From the NCBI RefSeq assembly GCF_000830985.1, contig NZ_CP007151.1, positions 930,001-994,000 of the forward strand: 64,000 bases of DNA, given 5' to 3'. Positions 1 to 9,744 of this stretch are shown piece by piece (position 1 is the stretch's first letter; each line of letters begins with the position of its first letter). The notes under the pieces are model-generated. The model made no database searches. It was not told the origin of the DNA and saw nothing but the letters and a program-made list of their open reading frames with translations. The translations under genes and the position numbers were made by a program. Origin of the DNA: Marinobacter similis. Lineage in GTDB: Bacteria > Pseudomonadota > Gammaproteobacteria > Pseudomonadales > Oleiphilaceae.

Positions 1-2
1 CG

Positions 3-719
3 CTCATTGTGCAGGACGTAGCCGATGTCGACGGTGCCGTGCACCACGCCCTGCAATCGGCATTTCTGTCTGCGGGGCAGCGTTGCACCTGCGCCCGTCG
101 CCTGCTGGTTCCAAAGGGTAAGAAAGGCGATGAGTTCCTGGATCGCCTGGAGGAGTTGTCGGGCCGTATTCAGGTCGGCGAATTCGATGCCGATCCACAG
201 CCGTTCATGGGCTCGGTGATTTCGGCCGAAGCCGCAGAAAAACTGCTGGATGTCCAGGCCAGCATGCTGGAAAAAGGCGCTACATCCCTGCTGGAAATGA
301 AGCAGGTCAAACCGGATACCGGTCTGTTGTCGCCGGGCATCGTTGATGTCACCGGGCTGGATGTCAGCGACGAGGAGTTCTTCGGGCCACTGTTGACCGT
401 GTACCGGTACAAGAGCTTTGACGACGCTCTGGAGCTGGCCAACGATACCCGCTACGGCTTGTCTGCCGGTATCCTGACCGACGATCGCAAACTCTATGAC
501 CGGTTGGTTGAAGAAGTGCGCGCCGGCATCGTGAACTGGAACCGTCCGTTGACCGGTGCCAGCAGTGCCGCGCCGTTCGGTGGTGTGGGCGCCAGTGGGA
601 ACCACCGCGCCAGTGCCTATTACGCAGCGGATTACTGCGCCTGGCCGATGGCCTCGTTGGAGTCGCGCCACAGTGAGGTGCCGGCAACTTTGGCTCCTGG
701 CCTGAATTTCGACAAGTAA
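3..719 (+). CDS. astD: N-succinylglutamate 5-semialdehyde dehydrogenase, C-terminal part
   Basis: This is the C-terminal half of an NAD-dependent aldehyde dehydrogenase that oxidises succinylglutamate semialdehyde to succinylglutamate in the arginine succinyltransferase (AST) pathway. It is cut by the window edge and reads open from base 3. The catalytic cysteine lies in [12 protein letters not shown] near the start of the fragment, and [13 protein letters not shown] is the usual C-terminal ALDH motif. About 238 of the roughly 490 residues are present. astB follows 36 bp downstream on the same strand, which supports AstD over other aldehyde dehydrogenases. The reading frame is intact. Confidence 0.93.
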   Translation, partial: LIVQDVADVDGAVHHALQSAFLSAGQRCTCARRLLVPKGKKGDEFLDRLEELSGRIQVGEFDADPQPFMGSVISAEAAEKLLDVQASMLEKGATSLLEMKQVKPDTGLLSPGIVDVTGLDVSDEEFFGPLLTVYRYKSFDDALELANDTRYGLSAGILTDDRKLYDRLVEEVRAGIVNWNRPLTGASSAAPFGGVGASGNHRASAYYAADYCAWPMASLESRHSEVPATLAPGLNFDK

Positions 720-755
720 CCCTTAATTGCGACCAACGAAAACGGAACAACAGCG

Positions 756-2095
756 ATGGTGAAGCACGCGGTAGAAGCGAATTTCGACGGTCTGGTTGGG
801 CCTACTCACAACTACGCCGGGCTGTCCTGGGGGAATGTGGCCTCGAAGTCGAATGTGCGGGCGGAATCCAATCCCCAGGAAGCGGCGCTGCAGGGGCTGG
901 CGAAGATGAAGCGGCTGGCGGACCGTGGCTATGTTCAGGGTATCCTGCCGCCCCATGAACGGCCCCATATCCCAACGCTGCGAGCGCTGGGCTTTGAGGG
1001 CTCGGACAGCCAGATTCTGGAGCACGCTGCGAAAACCAGTCCGTCGATTCTGGCGGCGGTGTCGTCTGCGTCCACCATGTGGACCGCCAATGCCGCGACG
1101 GTCTCGCCCAGTTCCGATACCGCTGATCACCGGGTGCATTTCACCCCGGCCAATCTGAGTGCCAAGTTCCATCGCTCCATTGAGCATCGGGTGACCGGAC
1201 GGGCGCTGAAGGCGATCTTCGCCGATGAAGCTATTTCGCCCATCATCCGGCGCTTCCGTCGGTGGGCCAGTTCGGTGACGAAGGCGCTGCCAACCATACT
1301 CGCCTGTGTGGCGGTTACGGCGAAGCGGGGGTCGAGCTGTTCGTGTACGGGCAGGTGGCGTTCAATGATCAGGCCCCGGCTCCGAAAAAATACCCGGCCC
1401 GACAAACCCTGGAGGCGTCCCAGGCCATTGCCAGGCTGCACGGGCTTGATGACCAGCACACTGTGTTTGCCCAGCAAAATCCGAATGCCATCGATGCGGG
1501 CGTGTTCCATAACGATGTGATTGCGGTCGGCAATGGCAACACCCTGTTTTATCACGACATGGCGTTTCTGGAAGAGGGCCGGGTGCTGGCGGATATCCGG
1601 TCGCGCCTTACCGGCGCGGAACTTGAAGCAGTGCGGGTCAGCAGTGAAGAAGTGCCGATTGAGGATGCGGTGGCTTCCTACCTGTTCAACAGTCAGCTGC
1701 TGAATACCCCGGATGGCATGATGCTGGCGGTGCCCGGCGAGTGTCGGGAAGTGGCTTCGGTCAGTCGCTACCTGGATGCCCTGGTGCAGTCCGGCGGACC
1801 CATCACCTCGGTCGAGGTGTTTGACGTCAAACAGTCGATGCGCAACGGCGGCGGCCCCGCCTGTTTGCGCTTGCGGGTCGTGCTGAGCGATGAGGAGCTC
1901 AAGGCGATGCACCGGGGGGTGTTGCTGACTGACGATCTGTATGAGCGCCTGACCGCCTGGGTCAAGGCACATTACCGGGATCGGCTGTCACAAGCGGACC
2001 TGGCCGATCCGATGCTGCTGCAGGAAGTGCGCAAGGCCCTGGACGAGCTGACGGGTATTTTGGGGCTCGGGTCGATTTACGACTTCCAGCTCTAG
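756..2095 (+). CDS. astB: N-succinylarginine dihydrolase (one frameshift)
   Basis: AstB hydrolyses succinylarginine to succinylornithine, CO2 and two NH3, the second step of the AST pathway. The N-terminus ([18 protein letters not shown]) is characteristic of the family. The active-site region with the conserved His ([13 protein letters not shown]) and the nucleophilic Cys ([14 protein letters not shown]) are both present, but the gene is split between two frames. One base is missing at about 1231 (gaagctattt, probably gaagcctattt). Restoring it joins ADEA to [18 protein letters not shown] and gives 446 residues, the usual length. The stop overlaps the stop of the convergent TetR gene. The frameshift looks like a sequence error, not decay. 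Confidence 0.93.
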
Positions 2096-2738
2096 GACGC
2101 GATCGACGACGTCAGCATTTCCATGGTGTGCCGGATCAGCGCATCGGCGGAAACGTTCTGGTCCGGTTTGCCGGAACCGGTGCTGAGTTCTGACTGACAC
2201 AGCAGCAGGACGCCATGGAGGGCGCCACGAAGATAAAGTGCGGTCTGGACCGGGTCTGCAATCCGGTCTCGGCTCATGGTGCCGTCCTCCAGCCCCAGGC
2301 GGATGGCGCCAATCATCAGCTCCATCAGATCGGACTTCGAACACAGCATCTCTTCTGTCTGACTCTCATCGGCCTCGGCCATCGCAGTAGACGCCGTGGT
2401 TAGTGCCGAGAAGTAATCCGGCTCATCCAGGTAAAAACGATAGTACGCCTCACCCATGGCCGCGATCTGCGCCAGCCCGGTGTCGGCCCGATCACGGGCT
2501 CCTGGAAACGGTTTGCCAGGCTTTGTCCGGCCCGCAGCATGATGCCCCGCTGAATGGCCGCCTTATCTTTGAAATAGACGTACAGCAGCGCCCGACTCAG
2601 GCTGGCTGTGCGCGCTATGTCATCCATAGACGTGCGCTCATAGCCTTTCTCCGAAAAAACCAGTTCAGCTGCATCCAGGATCGCATCGTAGCGAGCCTGG
2701 CGCTCTCGTTCTCGGCGTGTTTTTAGCGGTTCACTCAT
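2092..2738 (-). CDS. TetR-family transcriptional regulator of the adjacent RND efflux genes (one frameshift)
   Basis: The N-terminal 60 residues form a TetR helix-turn-helix domain ([20 protein letters not shown], then [14 protein letters not shown]). The C-terminal ligand domain is not recognisable by eye. It is divergent from the membrane-fusion/RND pair starting at 2935, the usual arrangement for a local repressor of efflux. One base is missing near 2488 (three C where four fit). With it the protein is about 215 residues. Starts at 2738 or 2750 are both possible; 2738 has a GGAA upstream. The inverted repeats at 2833-2863 are the likely operator. The inducing ligand cannot be told from sequence. 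Confidence 0.85.
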
Positions 2739-2760
2739 CTGACGTTCCATATAGCTACAA

Positions 2761-2790
2761 CTTGCTACTACTTGCCACTACTTACCACTG
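2761..2790. repeat. Three tandem 10-bp repeats upstream of the TetR gene
   Basis: Three head-to-tail copies of a 10-bp unit are present: cttgctacta, cttgccacta, cttaccactg. They lie 10 bp upstream of the alternative TetR start at 2750, so they probably sit in its leader or promoter. The unit length is close to one helical turn, which would put each copy on the same DNA face. No function is known. Confidence 0.6.
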
Positions 2791-2831
2791 CGGCGTCGGC
2801 ATCATACCTTAAAGTGAATAAGGCCTGATTA

Positions 2832-2863
2832 TTGACAAAATGTCAAAGAGTGACATTATGTCG
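2832..2863 (+). promoter_or_regulatory. Promoter with twin TetR-type operators for the efflux operon
   Basis: A TTGACA -35 box (2832-2837) is embedded in the inverted repeat TGACA-AAA-TGTCA (2833-2845). A second inverted repeat, TGACA-TTA-TGTCG (2851-2863), lies 18 bp further on and covers the probable -10 (CATTAT, 2854-2859, spacer 16). Repressor bound at either site would block RNA polymerase. The divergent TetR protein is the obvious candidate. The repeats are seen directly; binding is inferred. Confidence 0.6.
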
Positions 2864-2934
2864 TAATTATAGTCTCGGGATTCCGATGGAGCGGACGCCC
2901 GTCACCGACCAGAGCATGGATGAAAGGACAAATC

Positions 2935-4014
2935 ATGAAGCCACTTCTCTCATCATTCGCCGCTGTTATTGCTATCGCCGCCGCGCTGTCCCTGTCCGGC
3001 TGTAAAGCCGGTGATGTCTCGGCCGAAACTTCAGAGCCCACCGTATCGGTACGGGTTGCCGACGTGACCGGTGGTCAGACCGAGGGTCTGGCGTTGCGTT
3101 TTTCCGGCATCGTGCGAGCGACCCAACGGGCAACATTGACGTTTCAGGTCAGCGGTACCCTGAAAGAACGTGCCGTGGAGCTGGGCCAAACAGTCAGCGC
3201 CGGTGACGTGCTGGCACGGGTCTATAACCCGGCCTTGGCGCCGGCGCGGGATTCGGCTCGGGCCAAGCTGGATGAGTTGAAAACCCAGTTCGAGCAGGCC
3301 AAGCGGGAATGGGATCGGTCCAGCCGTTTGCACGAGCGGGGTGTGGTGTCGGAGCAAAGCCTGGAACAGCTTGCCGCTCGCCGGGATTCGCTCCGGGCCA
3401 GCGTGGCCACGGCTCAGGCGGCTTTGGCCGAGGCCACCCAGCTATTGGATGAAAGCGCTCTAAGAGCGCCGTTCTCAGGCCGGGTTGAAGCTCTACTAGT
3501 GGAGCAGGACGAGTTTGTCGCCGCCGGCCAACCGGTGATGCGAATGTCGTCGCCCCGGGGCCGGGAAGTTGAAGTCCGGGTACCGGCTTACTTGCTGGAG
3601 CATGTGACACTGCAACAGGAACTGCCGATCTGGTCAGTACAGGACCGTACCCGTCCGCCCCAGACTGGCTCGGTGGTGGAGATTGCCCAGGCCGGAGCGG
3701 TCCGTGGTGAGCTGCATCCGATTCTGGTGAGCCTGCCGGTGGATTCGCTGGAGCCCGGTGCGCCGGTGGAAGTAGGCATCACGCCCGTACGGATGTCAGC
3801 GACCACCGTGCCCCTGCTGTCGGTGGTGCGCACAGGTGAGGGCACGGGCGTGTTTCGGGTTCGGGATGGCCAGGCCAGGCGCGTTCCGGTTACCGTCGAG
3901 CGCATCGTGGGTGAGCGTGTGGTGGTTCGCGCCGAGGAGCTTTCCCCCGGTGACCAGGTGGTCTACGCGGGCATGACCCGGCTCACCGATGGTGACGCCG
4001 TGGAGGTGCGGTAA
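2935..4014 (+). CDS. RND efflux periplasmic adaptor (membrane fusion) lipoprotein
   Basis: An HlyD/AcrA-type periplasmic adaptor that would link the inner-membrane RND pump to an outer-membrane channel. It has a lipoprotein signal (hydrophobic segment ending LSLSGC). A biotinyl-lipoyl-like first half (GTLKERAVELGQTVSAGDVL) is followed by a coiled-coil hairpin (about residues 100-165), the second lipoyl half (LRAPFSGRVEALLVEQDEFV) and a beta-barrel. The start at 2935 is chosen over the in-frame ATG at 2920 because AAAGGA lies 6 bp upstream and it places the signal correctly. The stop overlaps the RND start (TAATG). No outer-membrane channel gene is nearby, so the system probably uses a shared TolC-like protein. 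Confidence 0.9.
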   Translation: MKPLLSSFAAVIAIAAALSLSGCKAGDVSAETSEPTVSVRVADVTGGQTEGLALRFSGIVRATQRATLTFQVSGTLKERAVELGQTVSAGDVLARVYNPALAPARDSARAKLDELKTQFEQAKREWDRSSRLHERGVVSEQSLEQLAARRDSLRASVATAQAALAEATQLLDESALRAPFSGRVEALLVEQDEFVAAGQPVMRMSSPRGREVEVRVPAYLLEHVTLQQELPIWSVQDRTRPPQTGSVVEIAQAGAVRGELHPILVSLPVDSLEPGAPVEVGITPVRMSATTVPLLSVVRTGEGTGVFRVRDGQARRVPVTVERIVGERVVVRAEELSPGDQVVYAGMTRLTDGDAVEVR

Positions 4015-7000
4015 TGACTCGCCGACTGCTGAATTGCCGCCGGCTGCTCGGCATGGTGGTGACCATGCTGTGTTTGCTGGGGATCGCGGCCTACAGCACC
4101 ATGCCGCGTCAGGAAGATCCGTCGTTTCCCTATCGGGCCGGCATGGTTTCGGTGAACTATCCCGGCGCCAGTGCTGATGCGGTGGAGCGGCTGGTGCTGC
4201 AGCCCCTGGTTGATGAGTTGCGCCAGGTGGAAGAGGTGGACTTCAGCGAAGGCACGGCCCGCACTGGTGTGGCCCTGGCCAGGCTGAAGTTGAACGACAC
4301 CATCTACGACACCGACTCCGCCTGGGACCGGGTGCGCCTGGCCATGGATCGGGCTCGTCAGGACTTTCCTGAGACGTGGGCCAGATGTCGTTGGATGACC
4401 GGCTGATCGATATACCGGCGGTAGTGCTGGCGGTGTCGGGTGCCGCCTCGGTGACCGAACTGAGCGCGGTGGCTGAGCGCCTGAAAAAGAATTTGTCCGA
4501 CATCTCCGGGGTCTCGCGCATCGAGCTTGAAGGCGATGCCGACGAGCAAATCACCTTGGCACTGGACGATGCCGCGCTGCACCGTTTGGGCATCTCCCCG
4601 GCCCGGGTATTGGATACCTTGGCACGAAGAAATCAGACTATCCCCGGTGGATTTGTTGTGGTGGACGGCCGACGCCTGTCGGTGCTGCCGAACAGTGAAT
4701 TTGCCGACATCGAGGCCATTCGTGCCACGCCGATCGAATTGCCTGACGGCTCCCAGGTGCCCCTGGCGGCAGCGGCCGATGTCTGGCGTGGGCCGGTCGA
4801 GCCGCGCCAACCGGAAACATGGTTTGACGGCGAGCGGGTGGTGCTGCTCTCCATTATCATCGAGGAAGGCTCCACCGATGCCATTCGCTTTGGTCAGCGG
4901 ATCCGGGAGAGAGTCGCCAGCATTCGCAAGGAGTTCCAGCCTTACGACATCCAGGAAATGTTCTTTCAGCCCGACAAAGTGGAAGAGCGTCTGAATAACC
5001 TGGCCTGGAGCCTGGTGCTCTCGGTACTGATCATTGTTGCGGTGGTATTTACCGGCATGGGCATTCGCATGGGCTTACTGGTGGCGTCGATCCTGCCCAT
5101 GGTGGCATTGATCAGCATTGGCCTGTACGACCTGGGCGGAGGGGTACTGCATCAGATAGCTGTGATCGGCATGGTGATTTCCCTGGGGATACTGATCGAC
5201 AACGCCATCGTGATCGTGGAGAACATCCAGCATCACCTGGATCAGGGCAGTCGCCGGCTTGATGCCCTGCGCACTGCGGTGGGCGAACTCGCCGGGCCAT
5301 TGGGCGCGTCCACCGGTACCACTTTGGCCGCGTTTGCGCCCCTGCTGCTGTCTAAGGGCGGCACGGCGGATTTCACCCGCGGTGTTCCGGTGATGATCAT
5401 GCTGACCCTGTCGGTTAGTTACCTTCTGGCGATCTCGGCGGTCCCTCTGTTGGCCGCCCGCTTCCTGAAGCCTCGCCGACACGCCGGTAAAGACCGCCTG
5501 ATCGGATTGGCGCGGGCTCTCGGTGGGCTGGTTTCCCGTTATCCGGCACGCCTGATTACCGCCGGTGTTCTGCTGGTGGCCATCAGCGTCGGCATGACGC
5601 CGTTCATGGCCAAACAGTTCTTCCCCAATGCCGATCGGCCACGGGTTATCGTTGAACTTTACATGCCCGAGGCACCGATCAGGTTCGTACGGCCGAAGCT
5701 GCCGAGGCCCTGGAGCGGATGATCCGCACCCAACCCGACGCCCTGGAAGTGCACCGATTTGTGGGGTTCACGGGGCCGAGTTTTTATTACAACCTGAAGC
5801 GGGCACCGCAGGCACCCAATCGCGCTCGTCTGGTGATTCGCACCCCAACCCTCGCCGACACCACCGAGATGATCCGCTGGGTTCGCGCCCATGTGAACGA
5901 TGAAATGCCGGAACTGGACGTGACCGTTGGCATACTCGGCCAAGGTCCGCCGCGGGCCGCGCCGGTCGCGGTCCGGGTCTACCATGCCAATGATGAAACC
6001 CGTGCTGAGGCGGTGGAGCAGATCTTTGGGATCCTGCGTGCAACTGAAGGTACGGTGGATGTCCGCCACGATCTGGATATTGGCGTACCGAGCATCGCCA
6101 TCAACGTCGACGATGCCACTGCGGCCCGTTACGGCCTGACCCGTGCCGATGTCGCCCAGAGTCTCTATGGCCAGAGTTTTGGTGTGGTTGCCGAGCGCTA
6201 CCGGCAGGAAGAGGACCCAATCCCGTTGGTTCTGAGATCGAGAGGGTACGGCGTTGTCGCTGTCACGATTGTTGTCGGTGAACATCTACAACGATCGTGG
6301 TGATGCGATACCTCTGTCCGCGGTGGCCAGCGTTGAAACCACCTGGGAACCGGCGGTGCGTTATCTGCGAGACGGCGTCCGGATGAACACGGCCACTGCC
6401 AACCTGCAGGCTGGTTACGGCTTCAATTCCGCCCTGGAAAGTATGTACGCGGCGTTGGAAGAAAACCCGCTGCCGGAGGGCACCCGCATTGCGCTGGGTG
6501 GCGATGCCGAAGGCTCCGGCGACGCCAACAGCGCGTTGCTCACGGCCGCACCTATCGGCGTGTTGTTGCTGCTGTTCTTCCTGCTGTTGCAGTTCAATTC
6601 ATTCCGCCGGGTCGGCATCATCCTGTTGACGGTGCCGCTGGCAACGGTGGGTATCTTCCCGGGACTGGTGTTATCGAGTTCGCCGTTCGGCTTCCAGTCG
6701 CTACTGGGTGTAATCGCACTGGTGGGGATAGTGGTGAACAACGCCATCGTGCTGCTGGATGTCATGGACCGCCAACTGGCGGCCGGTGAGGGCATCCGGG
6801 ATGCGGTGCGCAAAGCGGTTGAACAGCGTACCCGGCCAATCCTGTTGACCACGGCCACCACCGTGGCCGGGTTGCTGCCGCTGGCGTTCTCCAGCTCAAC
6901 CCTGTGGCCACCCATGGCCTGGGCCATTATCTCGGGGCTGCTGGCCTCCACGGTATTGACCCTGCTGGTAATTCCGGCGGTGTGCACGCAACTGATCAAG

Positions 7001-7036
7001 GCCCCGGTGCCTGAGCCCGAGAACGCGCCGGCCTGA
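4014..7036 (+). CDS. RND-family efflux transporter permease (three frame changes)
   Basis: An inner-membrane proton-driven pump of the AcrB/HAE-1 type. The reading is spread over four overlapping frames that join into one protein of about 1,007 residues. It has an N-terminal membrane helix, porter domain, two six-helix membrane bundles (from about 5005 and 6540) and the family motif GMVISLGILIDNAIVIVEN. One base is missing near 4373 (restores FPEDVGQMSLDD) and one near 5672 (restores YMPEGTDQVRT). A net +1 change lies near 6241, within the stretch reading VLRSREGTALS. Being a single-permease system with a lipoprotein adaptor, it most resembles small-molecule pumps, not CusA-type metal pumps. 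The substrate is unknown. Confidence 0.9.
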
Positions 7037-7057
7037 GCCTGCGCTGAATTAGACTTT

Positions 7058-7090
7058 GATCAGGCCCCAGGAGTGTGACGGGGCCTGATC
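7058..7090. terminator. Hairpin between the convergent RND and astE genes
   Basis: A perfect 11-bp stem (gatcaggcccc / ggggcctgatc) with an 11-nt loop overlaps the last codons of astE. It lies 22 bp after the RND stop. There is no clear U-run on either side, so it may act as a weak bidirectional terminator or a 3' stabilising hairpin. Confidence 0.5.
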
Positions 7091-8109
7091 AACAACCCCG
7101 CTCGCTGGCCCACAGGCACGTCCCTGTTGGGAAATACAATCGACTCGGCCTCATCGCCAACCCGGTAGGTGGTGGACTCGTCCTCCCAGAGCACAGTGCC
7201 TGGCGCGTACTCGGTAAAATTCGCCACGTCGTCCGGCACGTGAAACACGAAACTCGGGCCGGAATTCAGAATCTCCTGCACCACCTCAAACACCGTTAGT
7301 CGTTCAAACGTCGCCTTCGCGGGCTGCGGCGCTGGCTGGCCCCGGAACCGACGTCGCAGTGCGTCACGAATGCCGGTAAACCGGCTCAGATCGTTCTGCC
7401 CGAACGGACGCACCTTGCCCAGCTCCACGGTGAAGCTCTCGGCACCCAGCTGTGACGACGAAAACGACGAGAACGTGGTGCCCGATTTGTGCTGCAGCAA
7501 CAGCGTTTCAACTTCGGCCTCCAGCAGGAACTCACACTGCTGCGCCGGCACCTCGCGACCTTCCACGAACGGGTACAGGGCGAACTTTTCGCGCTGGGAC
7601 GGCCGGATCGCCGTGTGCAGATCGTAGTGTGAGAGCTGGCCGGAATGGCTGGCCTGAAAGTCTCGACACAAGGTCTCAATCTGTCTTGCTCTCGCCGCTT
7701 CCGGCAGGCCCTGATACTCGGGCTTTTGGTGGGCGCCGTGGAACAGTCGGTTCATGTTGGCGTCCAGAAACCGGTCACCCTTAACCATGGCAGGCGGATT
7801 GCCCAGGATCAGCAACAACGGGCAGGCCAGCTGCCAGTCACCGTTCAGCAGCTCGCTGACCAGACCATTCAAAACCTCAATAGGCGCAGTTTCGTTGCCG
7901 TGCACGCCAGCGGAGACAATTAGAGCTTCGTTGTTGGGATTTGATCGGCCGGGGGCAGGTGTCAGCTCCAGGATGCCCAGAGCCTTACGCACAATGACCG
8001 TGCCATCTGGCAATTCGGTGCGAACTTCGGCCACATCGGCCGCGGCGTTGTTGAGGGTGTGACTGAGCCAATCAGCTGAATCAGAAAAAAGATCCGAATA
8101 CACAGTCAT
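7060..8109 (-). CDS. astE: Succinylglutamate desuccinylase
   Basis: A zinc carboxypeptidase-like enzyme that releases glutamate and succinate from succinylglutamate, the last AST step. The zinc-binding motif HGNE lies in VSAGVHGNETAPIEVLNG (about residues 65-80). DANMNRLFHG and the downstream YDLHTAIRP histidine motif are also present. The length, 349 residues, is normal and the frame is intact. It is the last gene of the minus-strand arginine/ornithine ABC transporter cluster, as aotO (astE-like) is in Pseudomonas aot operons. It is separated from astDB by the TetR-RND block. A 160-bp gap holding a large inverted repeat lies before it, so it may be partly uncoupled from the transporter genes. 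Confidence 0.92.
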   Translation of the reverse strand: MTVYSDLFSDSADWLSHTLNNAAADVAEVRTELPDGTVIVRKALGILELTPAPGRSNPNNEALIVSAGVHGNETAPIEVLNGLVSELLNGDWQLACPLLLILGNPPAMVKGDRFLDANMNRLFHGAHQKPEYQGLPEAARARQIETLCRDFQASHSGQLSHYDLHTAIRPSQREKFALYPFVEGREVPAQQCEFLLEAEVETLLLQHKSGTTFSSFSSSQLGAESFTVELGKVRPFGQNDLSRFTGIRDALRRRFRGQPAPQPAKATFERLTVFEVVQEILNSGPSFVFHVPDDVANFTEYAPGTVLWEDESTTYRVGDEAESIVFPNRDVPVGQRAGLLIRPRHTPGA

Positions 8110-8137
8110 TAGAATCCCCGAAACAGATCTGGGGGCG

Positions 8138-8237
8138 GGCAGGGTGTTGCCTCCCGGGAGTGTGTGAAGCCATGGACGGCTTCACTCAAGCGTCCCATGG
8201 ATGGGCTCGAGCGGCTCCCGGGAGGCAACACCCTGCC
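8138..8237. repeat. Compound palindromic intergenic element (23-bp inverted arms)
   Basis: Two perfect 23-bp inverted arms (8138-8160 and 8215-8237, sharing the core ggtgttgcctcccgggag) enclose 54 bp. That interior contains a smaller hairpin, tgaagcc-atggac-ggcttca (8165-8184), and a cccat/atggg pair. The element fills the gap between the last permease gene and astE. The nested palindromes resemble REP-type or MITE-like intergenic elements. It has no coding capacity. It could stall transcription between the transporter genes and astE. Confidence 0.75.
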
Positions 8238-8268
8238 TGCCCGGGCACCAAAGCCAAAGGAAAAAACG

Positions 8269-8991
8269 TCAGTTGCTAATCGGACGCTGATGTCGCAACA
8301 GATGGTTCTCAAGTTTGCGGAAAGCGAACACCAGAATAAAGGTCAGCACCATGTAGATCAGCGCCACAAAGATGAACGCATCGAACGGCGCGTAGAACCG
8401 GGAGTAGATGTTCCGGGCTGCACCAGTCAGATCGACAATGGTCACCACACTGGCAATCGCGCTCGAGTGCAGCATGAAGATGACCTCGTTGGAGTAGGCC
8501 TGAACCGCACGCCGGGCAGCACTCGGCAGGATAATCCGACGCATGCGCATGAACCAGTTCATGCCATAGGCCTTGGCCGCCTCAATCTCGCCATGGGGTG
8601 TGGACATAATCGCACCGCGGATGATTTCCGTGGTGTAGGCCGCGGTGTTCAGAGTGAACGCCAGCAGTGCGGGGTAGAACGGCTCCCGGAAAATCCCCCA
8701 CCAGAAGGTTTCCTGAATACCCGGAATCTGCGCGATGCCGTAATAGATGATGTACAGCTGGATCAGCAGCGGCGTGCCACGGAACAGATAGGTGTACAGC
8801 CACACCGGCATGGAAACCAATGGGTTCCGGCTGGTGCGCATTATCGCCAGCGGCACGGCGCAAACCAGGCCGATAACCAGCGACAGGAACACCAGCTGAA
8901 CCGTGCTGACCAGACCATTCCAGTATTCCAGAATAGTCATGGCGGTAAAGATTTCGTTCTGGTTCAGCCATTGGGCGATAAAGTCAGGCAT
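8269..8991 (-). CDS. aotM: Arginine/ornithine ABC transporter permease, AotM/HisM type
   Basis: An inner-membrane permease of the polar amino-acid ABC family, 240 residues with about five membrane helices. The EAA loop that docks to the ATPase is visible as GEIEAAKAYGMNWFMRMRRIILPSA (read in two parts). It pairs with the second permease whose stop lies just upstream (4-bp gap). Placement next to astE and downstream of a HisJ/AotJ-like binding protein supports basic amino acids as substrate. The frame is intact. The symbol follows Pseudomonas aot nomenclature; hisM or artM homologues cannot be excluded. Confidence 0.87.
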   Translation of the reverse strand: MPDFIAQWLNQNEIFTAMTILEYWNGLVSTVQLVFLSLVIGLVCAVPLAIMRTSRNPLVSMPVWLYTYLFRGTPLLIQLYIIYYGIAQIPGIQETFWWGIFREPFYPALLAFTLNTAAYTTEIIRGAIMSTPHGEIEAAKAYGMNWFMRMRRIILPSAARRAVQAYSNEVIFMLHSSAIASVVTIVDLTGAARNIYSRFYAPFDAFIFVALIYMVLTFILVFAFRKLENHLLRHQRPISN

Positions 8992-8994
8992 GTC

Positions 8995-9697
8995 TTATCC
9001 CCCCTGAACCACGCCAACATTGGCGCGCTTGTTGAGCCATTTGATGAACAGCTCGGAACCGGCTGTCAGCGCCAGATACACGAACGCCACCGGAATGAAA
9101 AAGTGGAACGGCATGCGTTCGGCCTTGGCCGCTTCCTCGGCTACCCGAACCATATCGGTCAGGCCGATGATGGACACCAGCGCCGTGGTTTTCAGCAGCA
9201 CCTGCCAGTTATTACCGAGGCCGGGCAGGGCATGGCGAAGCATCTGCGGAAAGATGATGCGCCGGAAGGTGTGCCAGCGGGTGAACCCGTAGGCGCGCGC
9301 TGCTTCAATCTGCCCGGTTTCAACCGCCAGAAAGGCACCGCGAAAGGTTTCGGTCATGTAGGCACCGAAAATCAGCCCGATGGTGACAACACCAGAAATA
9401 AACGGATCGAACTGAAAGAAAAAGTCGATTTCGTAGGCTTCCCAGAGCAGGTCTGAGATATTGTTCACGGCCACCTGTCCGCCGTAGTAAAACAGCAGCA
9501 TCATGACCAGATCCGGCACACCGCGAATCAGCGTGGTGTAGGCCGTAGCTGCACCTTTGGCGACACGGTTGCTGGACAGCTTGGAGGAGGCACCAATCAG
9601 CCGAGTGTGACTGCCAGGCCAGAGAGAGGAAGGCCAATTCAATGGTAATGATCGCCCCGTCCAGTAGTGCCGGGCCATAGCCTTTCAGATCGAGCAT
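8995..9697 (-). CDS. aotQ: Arginine/ornithine ABC transporter permease, AotQ/HisQ type (two frameshifts)
   Basis: The second permease of the basic amino-acid importer. The N-terminus (MLDLKGYGPALLDGAIITIE) and the rest of the protein lie in different frames. Two single bases are missing within about 20 bp, near 9618 and 9600. Restoring both gives LSLALAVTLGLIGASSKLSS and a 234-residue protein, normal for the family. The EAA loop reads GQIEAARAYGFTRWHTFRRI. It is followed 4 bp later by aotM and preceded by the binding-protein gene. Two losses so close together, in G/C runs, argue for sequencing error. Confidence 0.87.
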
Positions 9698-9744
9698 GGA
9701 AACGTCCGGTAGTCAGGGGTGGCCGGTGAGGCCACCCCTGCGGT

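Noticed and set aside
1521..1703. Small plus-strand ORF inside astB
   Set aside because: It is an alternative-frame shadow of astB; the other frame carries conserved AstB sequence.
8164..9456. 430-codon plus-strand ORF opposite the aot permeases
   Set aside because: It is antisense to two clear permease genes, with unusual His/Gln/Arg-rich composition typical of a shadow frame.
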